Of a DNA stretch of 64,000 nt, positions 47,722 through 57,345 are shown one piece after another. This DNA comes from Gammaproteobacteria bacterium MedPE (GTDB lineage Bacteria; Pseudomonadota; Gammaproteobacteria; Enterobacterales; Psychrobiaceae), in contig MPDF01000005.1 in assembly GCA_001874365.1 (NCBI GenBank), positions 1 through 64,000 on the forward strand, written 5' to 3'. The position numbers and the translations under genes were made by a program. Positions within the stretch are counted from its first letter, which is position 1; each line of letters opens with the position of its first letter. The notes below the pieces were generated by a model. That model ran no database searches and was not told the origin of the DNA. It saw only the letters and a list, made by a program, of their open reading frames with translations.

Positions 47722-50364
47722 ATGAAAATAACTAAAACAATAAAGTTAAGCGCATTAACTTGTGCTCTCGGGATGTCGAGCATCGCTCATGCCGATTTAA
47801 TTATCACAGAGTACATCGAAGGGGGCGGTAACAATAAAGTTGTTGAGCTGACTAACCGCGGTGGTGCAACTTTAGATCTTACAGGCTACGTGTTAAATCT
47901 ACATTCTAATGGTGCTGTTGAAGCGAAAAACCCACAGGCTCTGACTGGTTCATTAGACGCAGGAAAAAGCCTTGTTATTTATAACAAAGATGCGACTGAT
48001 GCATTTAAAAAACCTGCACCGCAAGGTATCGAGTCTACAGTAACTTGGTTTAATGGCGATGATGCATTGACATTAACGTTAAACGGCGTGGTTGTTGATA
48101 GCTTTGGTCAAGTGGGTAATGATCCTGGTTCATCTTGGAATGGCGAAAATGGTTTTGCAACTAAAGATAAAACTCTACGTCGCTTAGAAAACGTTACCAC
48201 GGGCGATAGCGTTGTCGATGACGCTTTTCCTGGTGACACTGTACAGTGGCAAGTATTTGATAAAGACACCTCTGACGGCCTTGGTTGTGATGGTGTTTCA
48301 GCTTGTGATGGGAGTACTTCTCCAACTCCAACTCCAACTCCAACTCCAACTCCTGTAGAAAATCTTCCTACAGCTGAGTCTCCTTTAATTTTCTCTGAGT
48401 ATGTTGAAGGTGGGGGTAACAACAAGGCAATTGAAATTGCTAACACATCAGATGTTGCTGTTAATTTGACGGGGTATAAAGTATCTATTCATTCAAATGG
48501 AGCTGGATTTAATGACGCAGGTTCTACATATGAATTGACTGGTTCGTTAGAGCCCAAAGCAACATTCGTTCTTTATAACACTGGTGCTGACCGTGAGTTT
48601 CAAATCCTTAATGGTGCAGAATCTAGAGTTACTTGGTTTAATGGTGATGATGCACTGCTACTGACATTAAACGATGAGATTGTAGATAGTTTCGGTCAGT
48701 TAGGAACAGATCCTGGTGACTCTTGGAGCAATGGTGATTTCAATTCAAAAGATAAAACCCTGCGTCGCAAAAATACGGTAACTGCTGGCGATAAGATTCC
48801 AGGTGATGAGTATCCGGGAGCTGGCGTTAGTGAATGGATTGTATTAGATAAAGATACTAGTAATGGTCTAGGTTGTATTGGTGAAGGTGAGTGTACTGGT
48901 GTTGAATTAATACCAGAGCCGACAGCTGACGAATGTACCAACTGTCCTGATCTTGCCAAAGTGACTAAGCAAGAAGATTACAAAGAAAACACTTATTATG
49001 CGAATGCATTAACTGCTGCAAGTGGTGAACTGCGCGCTGCAATCAATACCGATATTAGTAAAAACCATAAGAAACTAACGTACAGTGAAGTGTGGACTGT
49101 TGTTACGCATTCTGACCAAGATCCGACTGATGACGGCAAAGTAGCCCTAATCTATAAAGGTACATCTATTGGTAAAGGGTTAAATGCAGGCCTAAAAGGT
49201 AATGGCGGTGACAATTGGAACCGTGAGCATGTTTGGGCGAAGAGTCATGGATTCCCTGAGCAAAATCAATATGCTTATACTGATGCACATCACTTACGTC
49301 CAGCAGACGCTTCTATTAATTCAGCTCGAAGTAATTTAGATTTTGATCTGGGTGGAGAGCCTATTACTGAAGCACCGGAAAACAAAAAAGATGGTGACTC
49401 ATTTGAACCTCGTGATCAAATGAAAGGTGATGTTGCTCGTATGCTATTTTATATGGACGTTCGTTATGAAGGTGCGACAGCTGATAACACTCCTAATTTA
49501 GTGTTAGTGGATAGAGTCGGTACTGCTAATGGTTCACCTGAATTAGGTAAATTATGTACACTTTATACTTGGCATCAAGAAGATCCAGTTAGTGACTTTG
49601 AACGTAACCGCAATAATGTAGTGTTTGAGTTTCAAGGAAATCGTAATCCATTTATTGATCGTCCAGAGTGGGTTAAAGAAGTATTTGGAGCGGCTTGTGG
49701 TGATGCGCCAGTAGTTAATACGAAGCCTACGGCTGAAATTACAGCTGCTGCTACTGTTAAAGAAGGCGAGAGTGTACAGGTATCTGTTGCTGCGACAGAT
49801 GCTCAAGACGATACCTTAACCTATACTTGGTCTGAAGTAACCACCGTGGGTGTTACACTTTCTGCTACTGACTCTGCGCAAATCATGATGACAGCGCCAG
49901 AGGTTGATAGTGATACAACGGTTACACTTCAGGTTGTCGTTAATGATGGTGAACTAGAAACTACCGCTGAAGTGACATTAACCATTGAAGCTGACGTTAA
50001 TACCGCACCAACAGCAGAAATTACAGCAGCTGCAACTGTGCAAGAAGGTGAAAGTCTTCAAGTTTCTGTCGCTGCAACAGATGCTCAAGATGATACTTTG
50101 ACTTATACATGGTCTGAAGTTACGAATGTTGGCGTTACGTTGTCTGCAACCGACACTGCTCAAATTACAGTGACTGCGCCAGATGTTAGCAGTGATACAG
50201 TAGTTACATTACAAGTCGTTGTCAGTGATGGTGAGTTAGAAACTAAATCAGAAGTTTCATTAACTGTTGAAGCGAAGAAAAGTTCAAGTGGTGGTCTGGG
50301 TGTAATTACCTTGGCGTTACTTGGATTAGTAAGCTTATCGCGTCGTCGTTTAATATCTGAGTAA
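47722..50364 (+). CDS. secreted endonuclease with two lamin-tail domains and GlyGly-CTERM tail (paralogue 2)
   Basis: Same order as its neighbour: signal peptide (MKITKTIKLSALTCALGMSS..AHA), LTD 1 (DLIITEYIEGGGNNKVVELT), a Thr-Pro repeat linker, LTD 2 (PLIFSEYVEGGGNNKAIEIAN) and an endonuclease I domain with NREHVWAKSHG (H503), DAHHLRPAD and RSNLDFD. It then has two nearly identical PKD/cadherin-like repeats (DAQDDTLTYTWSEVT in each). It ends SSSGGLGVITLALLGLVSLS then RRR, a GlyGly-CTERM sorting signal for rhombosortase processing and type II secretion. Expected to be cell-surface or extracellular. The two genes arose by tandem duplication. Confidence 0.9.
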   Translation: MKITKTIKLSALTCALGMSSIAHADLIITEYIEGGGNNKVVELTNRGGATLDLTGYVLNLHSNGAVEAKNPQALTGSLDAGKSLVIYNKDATDAFKKPAPQGIESTVTWFNGDDALTLTLNGVVVDSFGQVGNDPGSSWNGENGFATKDKTLRRLENVTTGDSVVDDAFPGDTVQWQVFDKDTSDGLGCDGVSACDGSTSPTPTPTPTPTPVENLPTAESPLIFSEYVEGGGNNKAIEIANTSDVAVNLTGYKVSIHSNGAGFNDAGSTYELTGSLEPKATFVLYNTGADREFQILNGAESRVTWFNGDDALLLTLNDEIVDSFGQLGTDPGDSWSNGDFNSKDKTLRRKNTVTAGDKIPGDEYPGAGVSEWIVLDKDTSNGLGCIGEGECTGVELIPEPTADECTNCPDLAKVTKQEDYKENTYYANALTAASGELRAAINTDISKNHKKLTYSEVWTVVTHSDQDPTDDGKVALIYKGTSIGKGLNAGLKGNGGDNWNREHVWAKSHGFPEQNQYAYTDAHHLRPADASINSARSNLDFDLGGEPITEAPENKKDGDSFEPRDQMKGDVARMLFYMDVRYEGATADNTPNLVLVDRVGTANGSPELGKLCTLYTWHQEDPVSDFERNRNNVVFEFQGNRNPFIDRPEWVKEVFGAACGDAPVVNTKPTAEITAAATVKEGESVQVSVAATDAQDDTLTYTWSEVTTVGVTLSATDSAQIMMTAPEVDSDTTVTLQVVVNDGELETTAEVTLTIEADVNTAPTAEITAAATVQEGESLQVSVAATDAQDDTLTYTWSEVTNVGVTLSATDTAQITVTAPDVSSDTVVTLQVVVSDGELETKSEVSLTVEAKKSSSGGLGVITLALLGLVSLSRRRLISE
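48322..48351 (+). repeat. five tandem CCAACT hexamers in the second nuclease gene
   Basis: Five uninterrupted copies of CCAACT encode the (Thr-Pro)n linker between LTD 1 and LTD 2. The unit is a multiple of three, so copy-number change would alter linker length without a frameshift. The first nuclease has a different, non-repetitive Pro-rich linker. Confidence 0.9.
49720..50268 (+). repeat. tandem PKD-like domain repeat within the second nuclease
   Basis: Two units of about 270 bases each encode nearly the same ~88-residue domain (TAEITAAATV, GESxQVSVAATDAQDDTLTY, VTLQVVV, DGELET). The DNA differs at many third positions, so the protein is better conserved than the DNA. The first nuclease has only one related unit. 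Confidence 0.8.
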
Positions 50365-50379
50365 TATGTTTAATCAATA

Positions 50380-50415
50380 AAAAAGCCCAAGTAACTCAAG
50401 TTACTTGGGCTTTTT
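50380..50415. terminator. bidirectional terminator between the second nuclease and ridA
   Basis: 17-bp complementary arms (AAAAAGCCCAAGTAACT and its complement) with a 2-base formal loop, flanked by A and T runs, between convergent genes. Confidence 0.9.
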
Positions 50416-50434
50416 AATGACTTTTAGATATGGT

Positions 50435-50818
50435 TTAAAGCACCATTACGCCATCCATTTCAACTTGACTACCTTTTGGTAGAGCACTTACTTCAATTGC
50501 TGCACGTGCTGGATAAGGCTGCTCAAAGTAACGAGACATAACATCATTAACCGTTGCGAAGTTGCTTAAGTCAGTCATGAAGATATTCAGTTTTACGATA
50601 TCATTCATATTACCGCCAGCGGCTTTAGTTACTGCTGTTAAGTTGTCAAACACTTGAACAACTTGTGCTTCAAAATCTTCGCTAACCATTTCCATGCTCG
50701 ATGGAACCAATGGGATCTGACCTGATAAATACACTGTGTTATCTACTTTTACAGCTTGGCTATAGGTGCCAATAGCTGCTGGGGCATTTTCTGTTGCAAT
50801 AATCTCTTTATTCGCCAT
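50435..50818 (-). CDS. ridA: RidA family enamine/imine deaminase
   Basis: 127 residues. [26 protein letters not shown] and the C-terminal [12 protein letters not shown] are diagnostic of RidA/YjgF. The conserved arginine of the active site lies in [15 protein letters not shown]. Hydrolyses reactive 2-aminoacrylate-type imines from pyridoxal enzymes. Placed 20 bases after spoT and probably co-transcribed with gmk-rpoZ-spoT, a common arrangement in this group. Confidence 0.96.
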   Translation of the reverse strand: MANKEIIATENAPAAIGTYSQAVKVDNTVYLSGQIPLVPSSMEMVSEDFEAQVVQVFDNLTAVTKAAGGNMNDIVKLNIFMTDLSNFATVNDVMSRYFEQPYPARAAIEVSALPKGSQVEMDGVMVL

Positions 50819-50838
50819 CTTATTATTCTCTATAAAAG

Positions 50839-52929
50839 TTAATGTTTGATACGTGATACTTTAATTACGTCTGTTAATACGCGCACTCGGCGGAACACAT
50901 TGGCAAGGTGAATACGATCGTTAACGCTAATTAAGGCGTCGATCATATAAATCTTGCCTTCTCTTTCTTCTGTATTCATTGAATGTATATTAGCACCAGC
51001 TTTCGAAATAGCCGTGGTTACAGCCGCTAGAATACCTTGATGGTTAATCATTTCGATACGCATACGAGTAACATACTCTTCCTCGCTATCGTTGTTCCAT
51101 TCAACGTGAACGTATTTATCTTTTTCTTTCTCGAATCCTGAAATATTGGCACAAGATTCAATATGAATGACTAACCCTTTGCCTGGACTTAGATGCGCAA
51201 TGACTGGATCGCCTGGAATTGGACGACAACATTTAGCATAAGAAACCAACATGCCGTCGGCGCCTTTAATTGAAACCTTTTGCTGATCTTCATCAACAAG
51301 ACCATCAGTCAATTGATGTGCAATTGCAAAGCTCATTGCATTGCCAAGGCCAATGTTTGATAGTAGTCCGTCAAAAGACTCGTTATTAGTGTCTTTAACA
51401 ACTTTGGCGACTAACGCTTGATCTAAGGTATCCAGATCAATATCACCCATTGCATGTTTAAGTAGACGGCGTCCAAGTTTAATTGATTCTTGGGTGTGAC
51501 GATTCTTAAGAACATTTCTAATTTTAGAACGTGCACGTGCAGTGACTACAAAATTTAGCCATGCAGCATTTGGCTGAGAGCCTGGTGCCGTAATGATTTG
51601 AACTGTTTGACCGCTGGTCAATGGTTGGCTCAACGGATAAGCTTGTCTATTAACACGACTACCTACACAAGCATTACCAACATCGGTGTGAACAGCATAA
51701 GCAAAATCAACAGGTGTTGAGCCTGCCGGAAGTTCTAACAGATTACCGTCTGGTGTAAAGACATAAATTTCGTCAGGGAATAAGTCTGTTTTAACGTTTT
51801 CGATAAATTCAAACGAGTTACCAGCACTTTGCTGGAGCTCTAATAAACTTTGTACCCAACGACGGGCACGAACCTGAGCTGTTGTCCCTTGAGAGTCATC
51901 GTTTTTATAAACCCAATGAGCAGCGACGCCTTTGTCGGCCATTTGGTCCATATGCTCAGTACGAATTTGTACTTCGACTGGAATACCGTGTGGTCCTAGT
52001 AAAGATGTATGCAATGATTGATAGCCATTGGCTTTAGGTAGCGCAATATAATCTTTGAATCGTCCTGGACGCGGCTTAAATAAGGTGTGCATAGCGCCAA
52101 GACTGCGGTAACAAGTATCGATGTTATCAACAATGATGCGAAATGCGTAAATATCCATGACATCTTCAAACTGAATCTCTTTACTACGCATCTTGTTATA
52201 AATGGAATAAAGGTTCTTTTGACGACCTACAATTTCAGCGTTGATATTTGCTTCTTCTAATCGACCGAGGATTTCTTGCTTAACATTTTTAAGCATCTCC
52301 TTGCGATTACCTTTCGCATGTTTTACTACTTCATTGAGAACACGAAAACGATTTGGGTACAGTCCTTTAAAGCCAAGCTCTTCCAATTCATATTTAATAT
52401 TATGGATACCAAGACGATTGGCTATTGGGGCGTATATATCTAAGGTTTCGCGGGCAATACGGCGGCGTTTATCAGGGCGAAGCGAACCCAAAGTGCGCAT
52501 GTTGTGGGTGCGATCAGCAAGTTTTATCAAAATAACTCGTAAATCTTGCACCATTGCCATCATCATTTTACGAAAGTTTTCGGCTTGCGCTTCTTTTTTA
52601 TCGCGAAATTTAAGCTTGTCGAGTTTGGAAACGCCTTCAACGAGTTCACCAACGGTGACACCAAATTGTGCGGCGAGTTCGTCTTGGGTGACTTCGGTAT
52701 CTTCGATAACGTCATGGAGCAAGGCGGCCATTAACGTTTCGTGATCAAGACGCATGTCTGCCAAAATTTGGCAAACAGCGACGGGGTGAGTTACATAAGG
52801 TTCGCCTGACGAACGAAATTGACCTTCGTGCGCTGCGTGAGCGACTTTGTAAGCTTCAATGACTTGCTCAACTTGAGCAGGTTCAAGGTAGCTCGATGCT
52901 ACCTCTACTAGGTTTTCTATGAGATACAA
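50839..52929 (-). CDS. spoT: bifunctional (p)ppGpp synthetase/hydrolase SpoT
   Basis: Stringent-response enzyme. The HD hydrolase domain is at residues ~30-180 ([20 protein letters not shown] with H72-D73). The synthetase domain has [15 protein letters not shown] and [12 protein letters not shown]. The TGS domain has VYVFTPDGN-like [19 protein letters not shown], and a C-terminal ACT domain ends the protein. 696 aa is near E. coli SpoT (702). Start codon TTG at 52929 gives MYLIENL, matching the MYLFESL start of SpoT; GGGGTG lies 5 bases before it. Follows rpoZ after 34 bases. Confidence 0.97.
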   Translation of the reverse strand: MYLIENLVEVASSYLEPAQVEQVIEAYKVAHAAHEGQFRSSGEPYVTHPVAVCQILADMRLDHETLMAALLHDVIEDTEVTQDELAAQFGVTVGELVEGVSKLDKLKFRDKKEAQAENFRKMMMAMVQDLRVILIKLADRTHNMRTLGSLRPDKRRRIARETLDIYAPIANRLGIHNIKYELEELGFKGLYPNRFRVLNEVVKHAKGNRKEMLKNVKQEILGRLEEANINAEIVGRQKNLYSIYNKMRSKEIQFEDVMDIYAFRIIVDNIDTCYRSLGAMHTLFKPRPGRFKDYIALPKANGYQSLHTSLLGPHGIPVEVQIRTEHMDQMADKGVAAHWVYKNDDSQGTTAQVRARRWVQSLLELQQSAGNSFEFIENVKTDLFPDEIYVFTPDGNLLELPAGSTPVDFAYAVHTDVGNACVGSRVNRQAYPLSQPLTSGQTVQIITAPGSQPNAAWLNFVVTARARSKIRNVLKNRHTQESIKLGRRLLKHAMGDIDLDTLDQALVAKVVKDTNNESFDGLLSNIGLGNAMSFAIAHQLTDGLVDEDQQKVSIKGADGMLVSYAKCCRPIPGDPVIAHLSPGKGLVIHIESCANISGFEKEKDKYVHVEWNNDSEEEYVTRMRIEMINHQGILAAVTTAISKAGANIHSMNTEEREGKIYMIDALISVNDRIHLANVFRRVRVLTDVIKVSRIKH

Positions 52930-52963
52930 TATTCACCCCGACGTTGAAAAGGATGAAGCGTAA

Positions 52964-53245
52964 TTACTCGCTGATTCGGCCTTCTGCAATGGCAGCTACC
53001 GCAGCAAGTTCAGCCGCTTCTTGTTCGCGTTGTACAACACGCTCACACTCATCCATTGTTTCATTGGTCACTAGACCTTTTTCAATTTCACGAAGTGCTA
53101 CTACTGTTGGTTTATCGTTTTCTTCGTCTACTAGAGCGTCTTGGCCGCCGTTTGCTAACTGACGAGCACGACGTGCTGCTGTTAGAATTAAATCAAAACG
53201 GTTGCCAACTTGATCTAAAGCATCTTCAACTGTTACGCGAGCCAT
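52964..53245 (-). CDS. rpoZ: RNA polymerase omega subunit
   Basis: 93 residues beginning [20 protein letters not shown], with the conserved [10 protein letters not shown] helix and [10 protein letters not shown]. Stabilises beta' and helps ppGpp respond at RNA polymerase. Between gmk and spoT as in E. coli. TAGGAG lies just before the start. Confidence 0.98.
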   Translation of the reverse strand: MARVTVEDALDQVGNRFDLILTAARRARQLANGGQDALVDEENDKPTVVALREIEKGLVTNETMDECERVVQREQEAAELAAVAAIAEGRISE

Positions 53246-53301
53246 GGAAACTCCTAAATTTGTGTGTATAAAAAATGACGCAAAAGTATACTCGATTTGA
53301 A

Positions 53302-53928
53302 TTACTGCGCCAACAGATCTTTTAACATATCACTATGTTTTAGTGATTGTTGTGCTCTAGCTAGACGATTGCCTTTGATAATAGCACTAAAATCGGCTAA
53401 GGCTTGTTCAAAATCATCATTAATAATTAAATAATCATACTCGTCATAATGTGACATTTCACTAACTGCTTGCTCCATGCGCGACGTGATGACTTCATCA
53501 CTATCAGTGCCGCGACCAACTAAGCGTCGTTCAAGCTCATTACGCGAAGGCGGCATAATGAAAATTCCTTTTGCTTGTGGCATTAGTTCTTTCACTTGGC
53601 GAGCACCTTGCCAATCGATATCTAGGAACACATCAATACCATTGGCTAGTTGTTCTTCGATTACGGTACGTGAAGTACCGTAATAGTTATCAAAAACCTG
53701 CGCCCATTCAAAAAATACACCGTCATCGATCAATGATTTGAACTCATCAACATTAACAAAGTGATAGTGAGTTCCATTTTCTTCGCCCGGACGTGGGCCG
53801 CGAGTCGTATGTGACACAGAAACTTGCAAGTCATTGGCTGTGTTTTTTTGAATTAACGCCGAAATTAAACTTGATTTACCTGCACCGCTTGGGGCTGAAA
53901 CAATGTATAAGGTGCCTAACGCGGCCAT
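53302..53928 (-). CDS. gmk: guanylate kinase
   Basis: Phosphorylates GMP to [22 protein letters not shown] is the P-loop; [20 protein letters not shown] and [13 protein letters not shown] bind [15 protein letters not shown] completes the kinase core. 208 aa. ATG at 53928 is preferred because TTGGAGAC forms the ribosome binding site. The longer frame from TTG at 53943 runs through this site. First gene of the gmk-rpoZ-spoT-ridA operon. Confidence 0.97.
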   Translation of the reverse strand: MAALGTLYIVSAPSGAGKSSLISALIQKNTANDLQVSVSHTTRGPRPGEENGTHYHFVNVDEFKSLIDDGVFFEWAQVFDNYYGTSRTVIEEQLANGIDVFLDIDWQGARQVKELMPQAKGIFIMPPSRNELERRLVGRGTDSDEVITSRMEQAVSEMSHYDEYDYLIINDDFEQALADFSAIIKGNRLARAQQSLKHSDMLKDLLAQ

Positions 53929-54107
53929 GGATGTCTCCAACAAACTTGTTTAAAAAATTTGTTACAAATATACCGTAATTCATGGCTAATGCCCATCAAC
54001 AAAGTATCCTTGAGGTAATTTTTGTGCATTGACACTATTGTTACTTGCTATTGCTAATTTTTTGCGAGATAACAAGGCATTATTTTGAGGGCAAACAAGG
54101 TTTATAC

Positions 54108-55988
54108 GTGTTAGACAATATTCTCGCTGGGCCGATTTTACGGCGTTTATCAACGAAAAAATTGGTTTTGTGGTGGGTGAGTCCACAATCGTGTCGTGGC
54201 CAGTTTCAGTGCTATATTGACGATCAATCAGTAGTGAATGTTGCGCTGGATAAAGACAGTGTTAGTGAGTATCGCGTAGGCGCTAACGCGGTTATTCACT
54301 TATTGGATATCGAGATAGATTTACCGATAGATACCTATATTGAATATGATTTACTGCTTGATACAGAGCGAGGCATTGAGCCTTTAGCAAAGTCTATTCC
54401 TCATTTGATGTATGACGGAAAGTCGCGTCCATCTTTTATTATTCAGCCTCACATTACTAATATTTTACATGGCTCTTGTCGTAACCCTCACGCTGGTTGT
54501 GAAGACAGCCTGTTAGCTGGCGATGCTATGATCAGTAATGCGCTAAATGACAGTGAGGCAAGACCCTCGTTATTGATGATGAGTGGCGATCAGATTTATG
54601 CCGATCACGTCGCAGCACCAACGCTTTACGCGATTCATCAGGTGATAGATTTATTGGGGCTCAATGATGAGTCATTTGATGGTTGTGAGTTAAAAACCGC
54701 TGATGAGTTGCATCAAATCGATGACCAGTATTACTACCGTCATGATTATTTACCGACAACGGAACTTGGGGCTCCTTGGTATAACAAAAGCGCCAAGCAG
54801 GACATTTTCACCTCAGTTTATGCGCATAACCATTTAATTTCTTTTGCCGAGGTCATGGCAATGTACTTAATGGTATGGTCGCCATCGTTGTGGAATAAGG
54901 TTTCGTTAAGTGGTTATGACGTGCCGAGTGCGTTTGAAAAAATGCACAAGGGTGAACGCGATGCCATTGCTGGGTTTATTGATGGACTGCCGCAAGTTCA
55001 ACGTTTGCTGGCTCATATTCCAACCTACATGATTTTTGACGACCACGACGTCACTGACGATTGGAATCTAACAGCGTTGTGGGAGCAAGCAGCTTATGAA
55101 AACCCATTTTCAAAGCGGATTATTGGTAATATGATGATGGGATATTGGTTGTGTCAGGGCTGGGGTAACGATCCAACTCAGTTCAATAGAGAATTTTTAC
55201 AAATAGCCAATAATTATAATGAGTTACCAAATAAAGAGAATCATGATTCATTTGTTGATGCAGTGCTTAAACACGCTCATTGGCATTTTACATTAGATAC
55301 TTCGCCTAAGGTTGTTGTTCTCGATAGCCGTACACGGCGCTGGCGCAGTGAGCAAGATTTGGCACATCCATCCGGGTTAATGGATTGGGAGGCGATGTGT
55401 GAGTTGCAGCAAGAGCTGATTGGTGAAGACGCTATTTTGTTGGTATCGCCAGCGCCAATTTTTGGGGTTAAAATTATTGAAGCTATTCAACGTGTTGCGA
55501 CCATGTGCGGTAAACCCTTAGCGGTTGACGCGGAAAACTGGATGGCACATCCGGGCTCTGCTAGTACTATCCTCAATATTTTTAGGCACCCAAAAACACC
55601 ACAGCACTTCGTGATTTTATCTGGCGATGTTCACTATTCTTTCGTGTATGACATTGAGCTTAGGTTTAGAGAGCATTCACCGAAAATTTGGCAGGTAACG
55701 TCAAGCGGCATCAAAAACATGTTCCCAGAACCATTAATAGGTTGTCTCGATCATGTCAATCGTTGGCTTTATGGCTCGTATTCACCACTGAACTTTTTTA
55801 CCAAGCGCCGTTCTATGCGTGTAAAAGGCCGCGATGTCGTGGGTGCAGGACAACGCCGTTTAATAGCGAAAAGCGGCTTGGGTTATCTAGAACTCAACAG
55901 TGATGGTTCACCACGTTTAATTTGTGATTTACATAACGACGGTACTAAAACTGAATTTGTCGAAGGACATGAAGAACAAGTACCTTAA
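54108..55988 (+). CDS. PhoD-like metallophosphatase
   Basis: Alkaline-phosphatase-D-like phosphodiesterase/phosphatase fold with calcineurin-type metal motifs: HGSCRNPH, MMSGDQIYADH, MIFDDHDVTDDWN, and a late ILSGDVHYSFVYDIE. About 626 aa. GTG at 54108 is chosen as start because AAGG lies 7 bases before it and the sequence then begins the beta-rich N-terminal domain; a TTG at 54045 would add residues of low complexity. No signal peptide is evident, unlike classic secreted PhoD, so it may act inside the cell. Divergent from gmk. Confidence 0.85.
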   Translation: MLDNILAGPILRRLSTKKLVLWWVSPQSCRGQFQCYIDDQSVVNVALDKDSVSEYRVGANAVIHLLDIEIDLPIDTYIEYDLLLDTERGIEPLAKSIPHLMYDGKSRPSFIIQPHITNILHGSCRNPHAGCEDSLLAGDAMISNALNDSEARPSLLMMSGDQIYADHVAAPTLYAIHQVIDLLGLNDESFDGCELKTADELHQIDDQYYYRHDYLPTTELGAPWYNKSAKQDIFTSVYAHNHLISFAEVMAMYLMVWSPSLWNKVSLSGYDVPSAFEKMHKGERDAIAGFIDGLPQVQRLLAHIPTYMIFDDHDVTDDWNLTALWEQAAYENPFSKRIIGNMMMGYWLCQGWGNDPTQFNREFLQIANNYNELPNKENHDSFVDAVLKHAHWHFTLDTSPKVVVLDSRTRRWRSEQDLAHPSGLMDWEAMCELQQELIGEDAILLVSPAPIFGVKIIEAIQRVATMCGKPLAVDAENWMAHPGSASTILNIFRHPKTPQHFVILSGDVHYSFVYDIELRFREHSPKIWQVTSSGIKNMFPEPLIGCLDHVNRWLYGSYSPLNFFTKRRSMRVKGRDVVGAGQRRLIAKSGLGYLELNSDGSPRLICDLHNDGTKTEFVEGHEEQVP

Positions 55989-56005
55989 ATTTACAAGGAC
56001 ACACT

Positions 56006-56530
56006 ATGAAGAACATATATTTATCGGCAGTCGTTGGCATGTTAATGCTTGGCGCACTCACTGGCTGCCAGTCAACTGTAAAACCTGATACTGAAGTTGC
56101 AGCTACCCAAATTAATCAGTTCATGGATCAATGGCACCGTGCTGCTGCAAAAGCTGATGCTGATGGCTACTTTGGTGCGATGAATAAAGAATCTATTTTT
56201 ATTGGGACTGATGCTTTAGAAAATTGGCGTAAAGATGCGTTTTTCGATTGGAGCAAGAAATACTTTGAACGTGGTAAGGCATGGGATTTTACGGCGATAG
56301 ATCGTAATATCTATTTCTCTGAAGATGGCAAGATTGCATGGTTTGATGAGTTGCTGGATACGCCTAATTTAGGTATTTGTCGCGGTTCAGGGGTGATCCG
56401 TATGACAGATAAAGGCTGGAAGATTGAACATTATGTGTTGTCGGTTACCTCACCTAACGAAACGGTAGATAAGGTAACTGAACTTAATAAGCCCTTTGAA
56501 GCAAGCATCAAGGCTAAGTTTAAAAACTAA
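56006..56530 (+). CDS. NTF2-like (SnoaL/DUF4440) lipoprotein
   Basis: Lipoprotein signal ending ALTGC (lipobox LTGC, cysteine ~21). A 140-residue alpha+beta domain of the NTF2/SnoaL type follows, with FMDQWHRAAAKADADGYFGAM near its start. Such domains act as enzymes or as ligand-binding modules, and no catalytic assignment is possible here. It follows the PhoD-like gene after 17 bases and is probably co-transcribed. Its stop overlaps dsbC's end by 4 bases. Confidence 0.8.
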   Translation: MKNIYLSAVVGMLMLGALTGCQSTVKPDTEVAATQINQFMDQWHRAAAKADADGYFGAMNKESIFIGTDALENWRKDAFFDWSKKYFERGKAWDFTAIDRNIYFSEDGKIAWFDELLDTPNLGICRGSGVIRMTDKGWKIEHYVLSVTSPNETVDKVTELNKPFEASIKAKFKN

Positions 56531-57291
56531 CCTTTAATGCCAAGCGCTTCTGCTAATTTGTCTGCTGGTAAATAGCCAGGTAGTAGTTCGCCTGATTCCA
56601 TGATGATGGCGGGCGTTCCAGTAACACCTAAACGGTTACCTAAGATAAAGTGCTGTGCAACAGGATTATCCTTACAGGCTGCGGTGTAAACCGGTTGGCC
56701 GTTTTTCAATTTAGTTAGTGCGTCTTGCTTGTTGTCAGAGCACCATGCGCTAACCACTTTATTGTATGATGGCGAATCGATACCTGCGCGTGGGTAAGCA
56801 AGGTATCTAACTTCGATGCCTAAATCGTTAATTTGCGCTATTTCTTTGTGTAATTTACGGCAGTAACCACAATCAACGTCGGTGAATACCGTAATGCTGG
56901 TTTTCTTTTTTCCCGTTGCCGGATAAACAATCATTTCTTTTTCGTTGATAGCTGCAATGGCTGCTTTACGCGGTCCTTCAAGGCGTTTTTCTTTTACGTT
57001 GACAAAACGTTTACCCGAAATTTGAAGTAAGTCGCCAGTAAAAAAGTAATCCCCTTTAGGGACATAATAAACACTTCCTTTACCCGAGAAGTTGAGCAAA
57101 TACATACCGTCGATATCTGTGGATTCAACATCTGATACCACTAGTTCTGGGCGAACACTGGCAAATTTCTTTGCAATACGTGCCTTTTCTGCTTGAGATA
57201 CATCGGCAAAAGCAAATGAATGAGCGCTGGTCATTAGCAGCGAAGCTGGAATGGCAATGGCGGCGCATTTTTTTAATAATTTCGTAAACAT
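56527..57291 (-). CDS. dsbC: periplasmic disulfide isomerase DsbC
   Basis: A signal peptide (ends AHSFAFA) precedes an N-terminal dimerisation domain (residues ~28-95) and a thioredoxin-fold domain with DVDCGYCRKLH (CGYC active site) and a cis-proline GVTGTPAI. Extra cysteines at AWCSDN and YTAACKD match the structural pair of DsbC. 254 aa. It isomerises disulfides in the periplasm and is kept reduced by DsbD. Confidence 0.93.
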   Translation of the reverse strand: MFTKLLKKCAAIAIPASLLMTSAHSFAFADVSQAEKARIAKKFASVRPELVVSDVESTDIDGMYLLNFSGKGSVYYVPKGDYFFTGDLLQISGKRFVNVKEKRLEGPRKAAIAAINEKEMIVYPATGKKKTSITVFTDVDCGYCRKLHKEIAQINDLGIEVRYLAYPRAGIDSPSYNKVVSAWCSDNKQDALTKLKNGQPVYTAACKDNPVAQHFILGNRLGVTGTPAIIMESGELLPGYLPADKLAEALGIKG

Positions 57292-57345
57292 CTGTGTTCC
57301 TGAAAATTAAGTCTGTCGATTTGTGTGGCCAAGACTATCACAACA

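Noticed and set aside
45214-50364. Duplicate nuclease genes as an assembly artefact
   Set aside because: The two copies differ in many codons, linker, domain number and C-terminal tail, so they are genuine paralogues.
53986-54186. 66-codon minus-strand frame before gmk
   Set aside because: It overlaps the 5' end of the PhoD-like gene and its leader and has no family resemblance.
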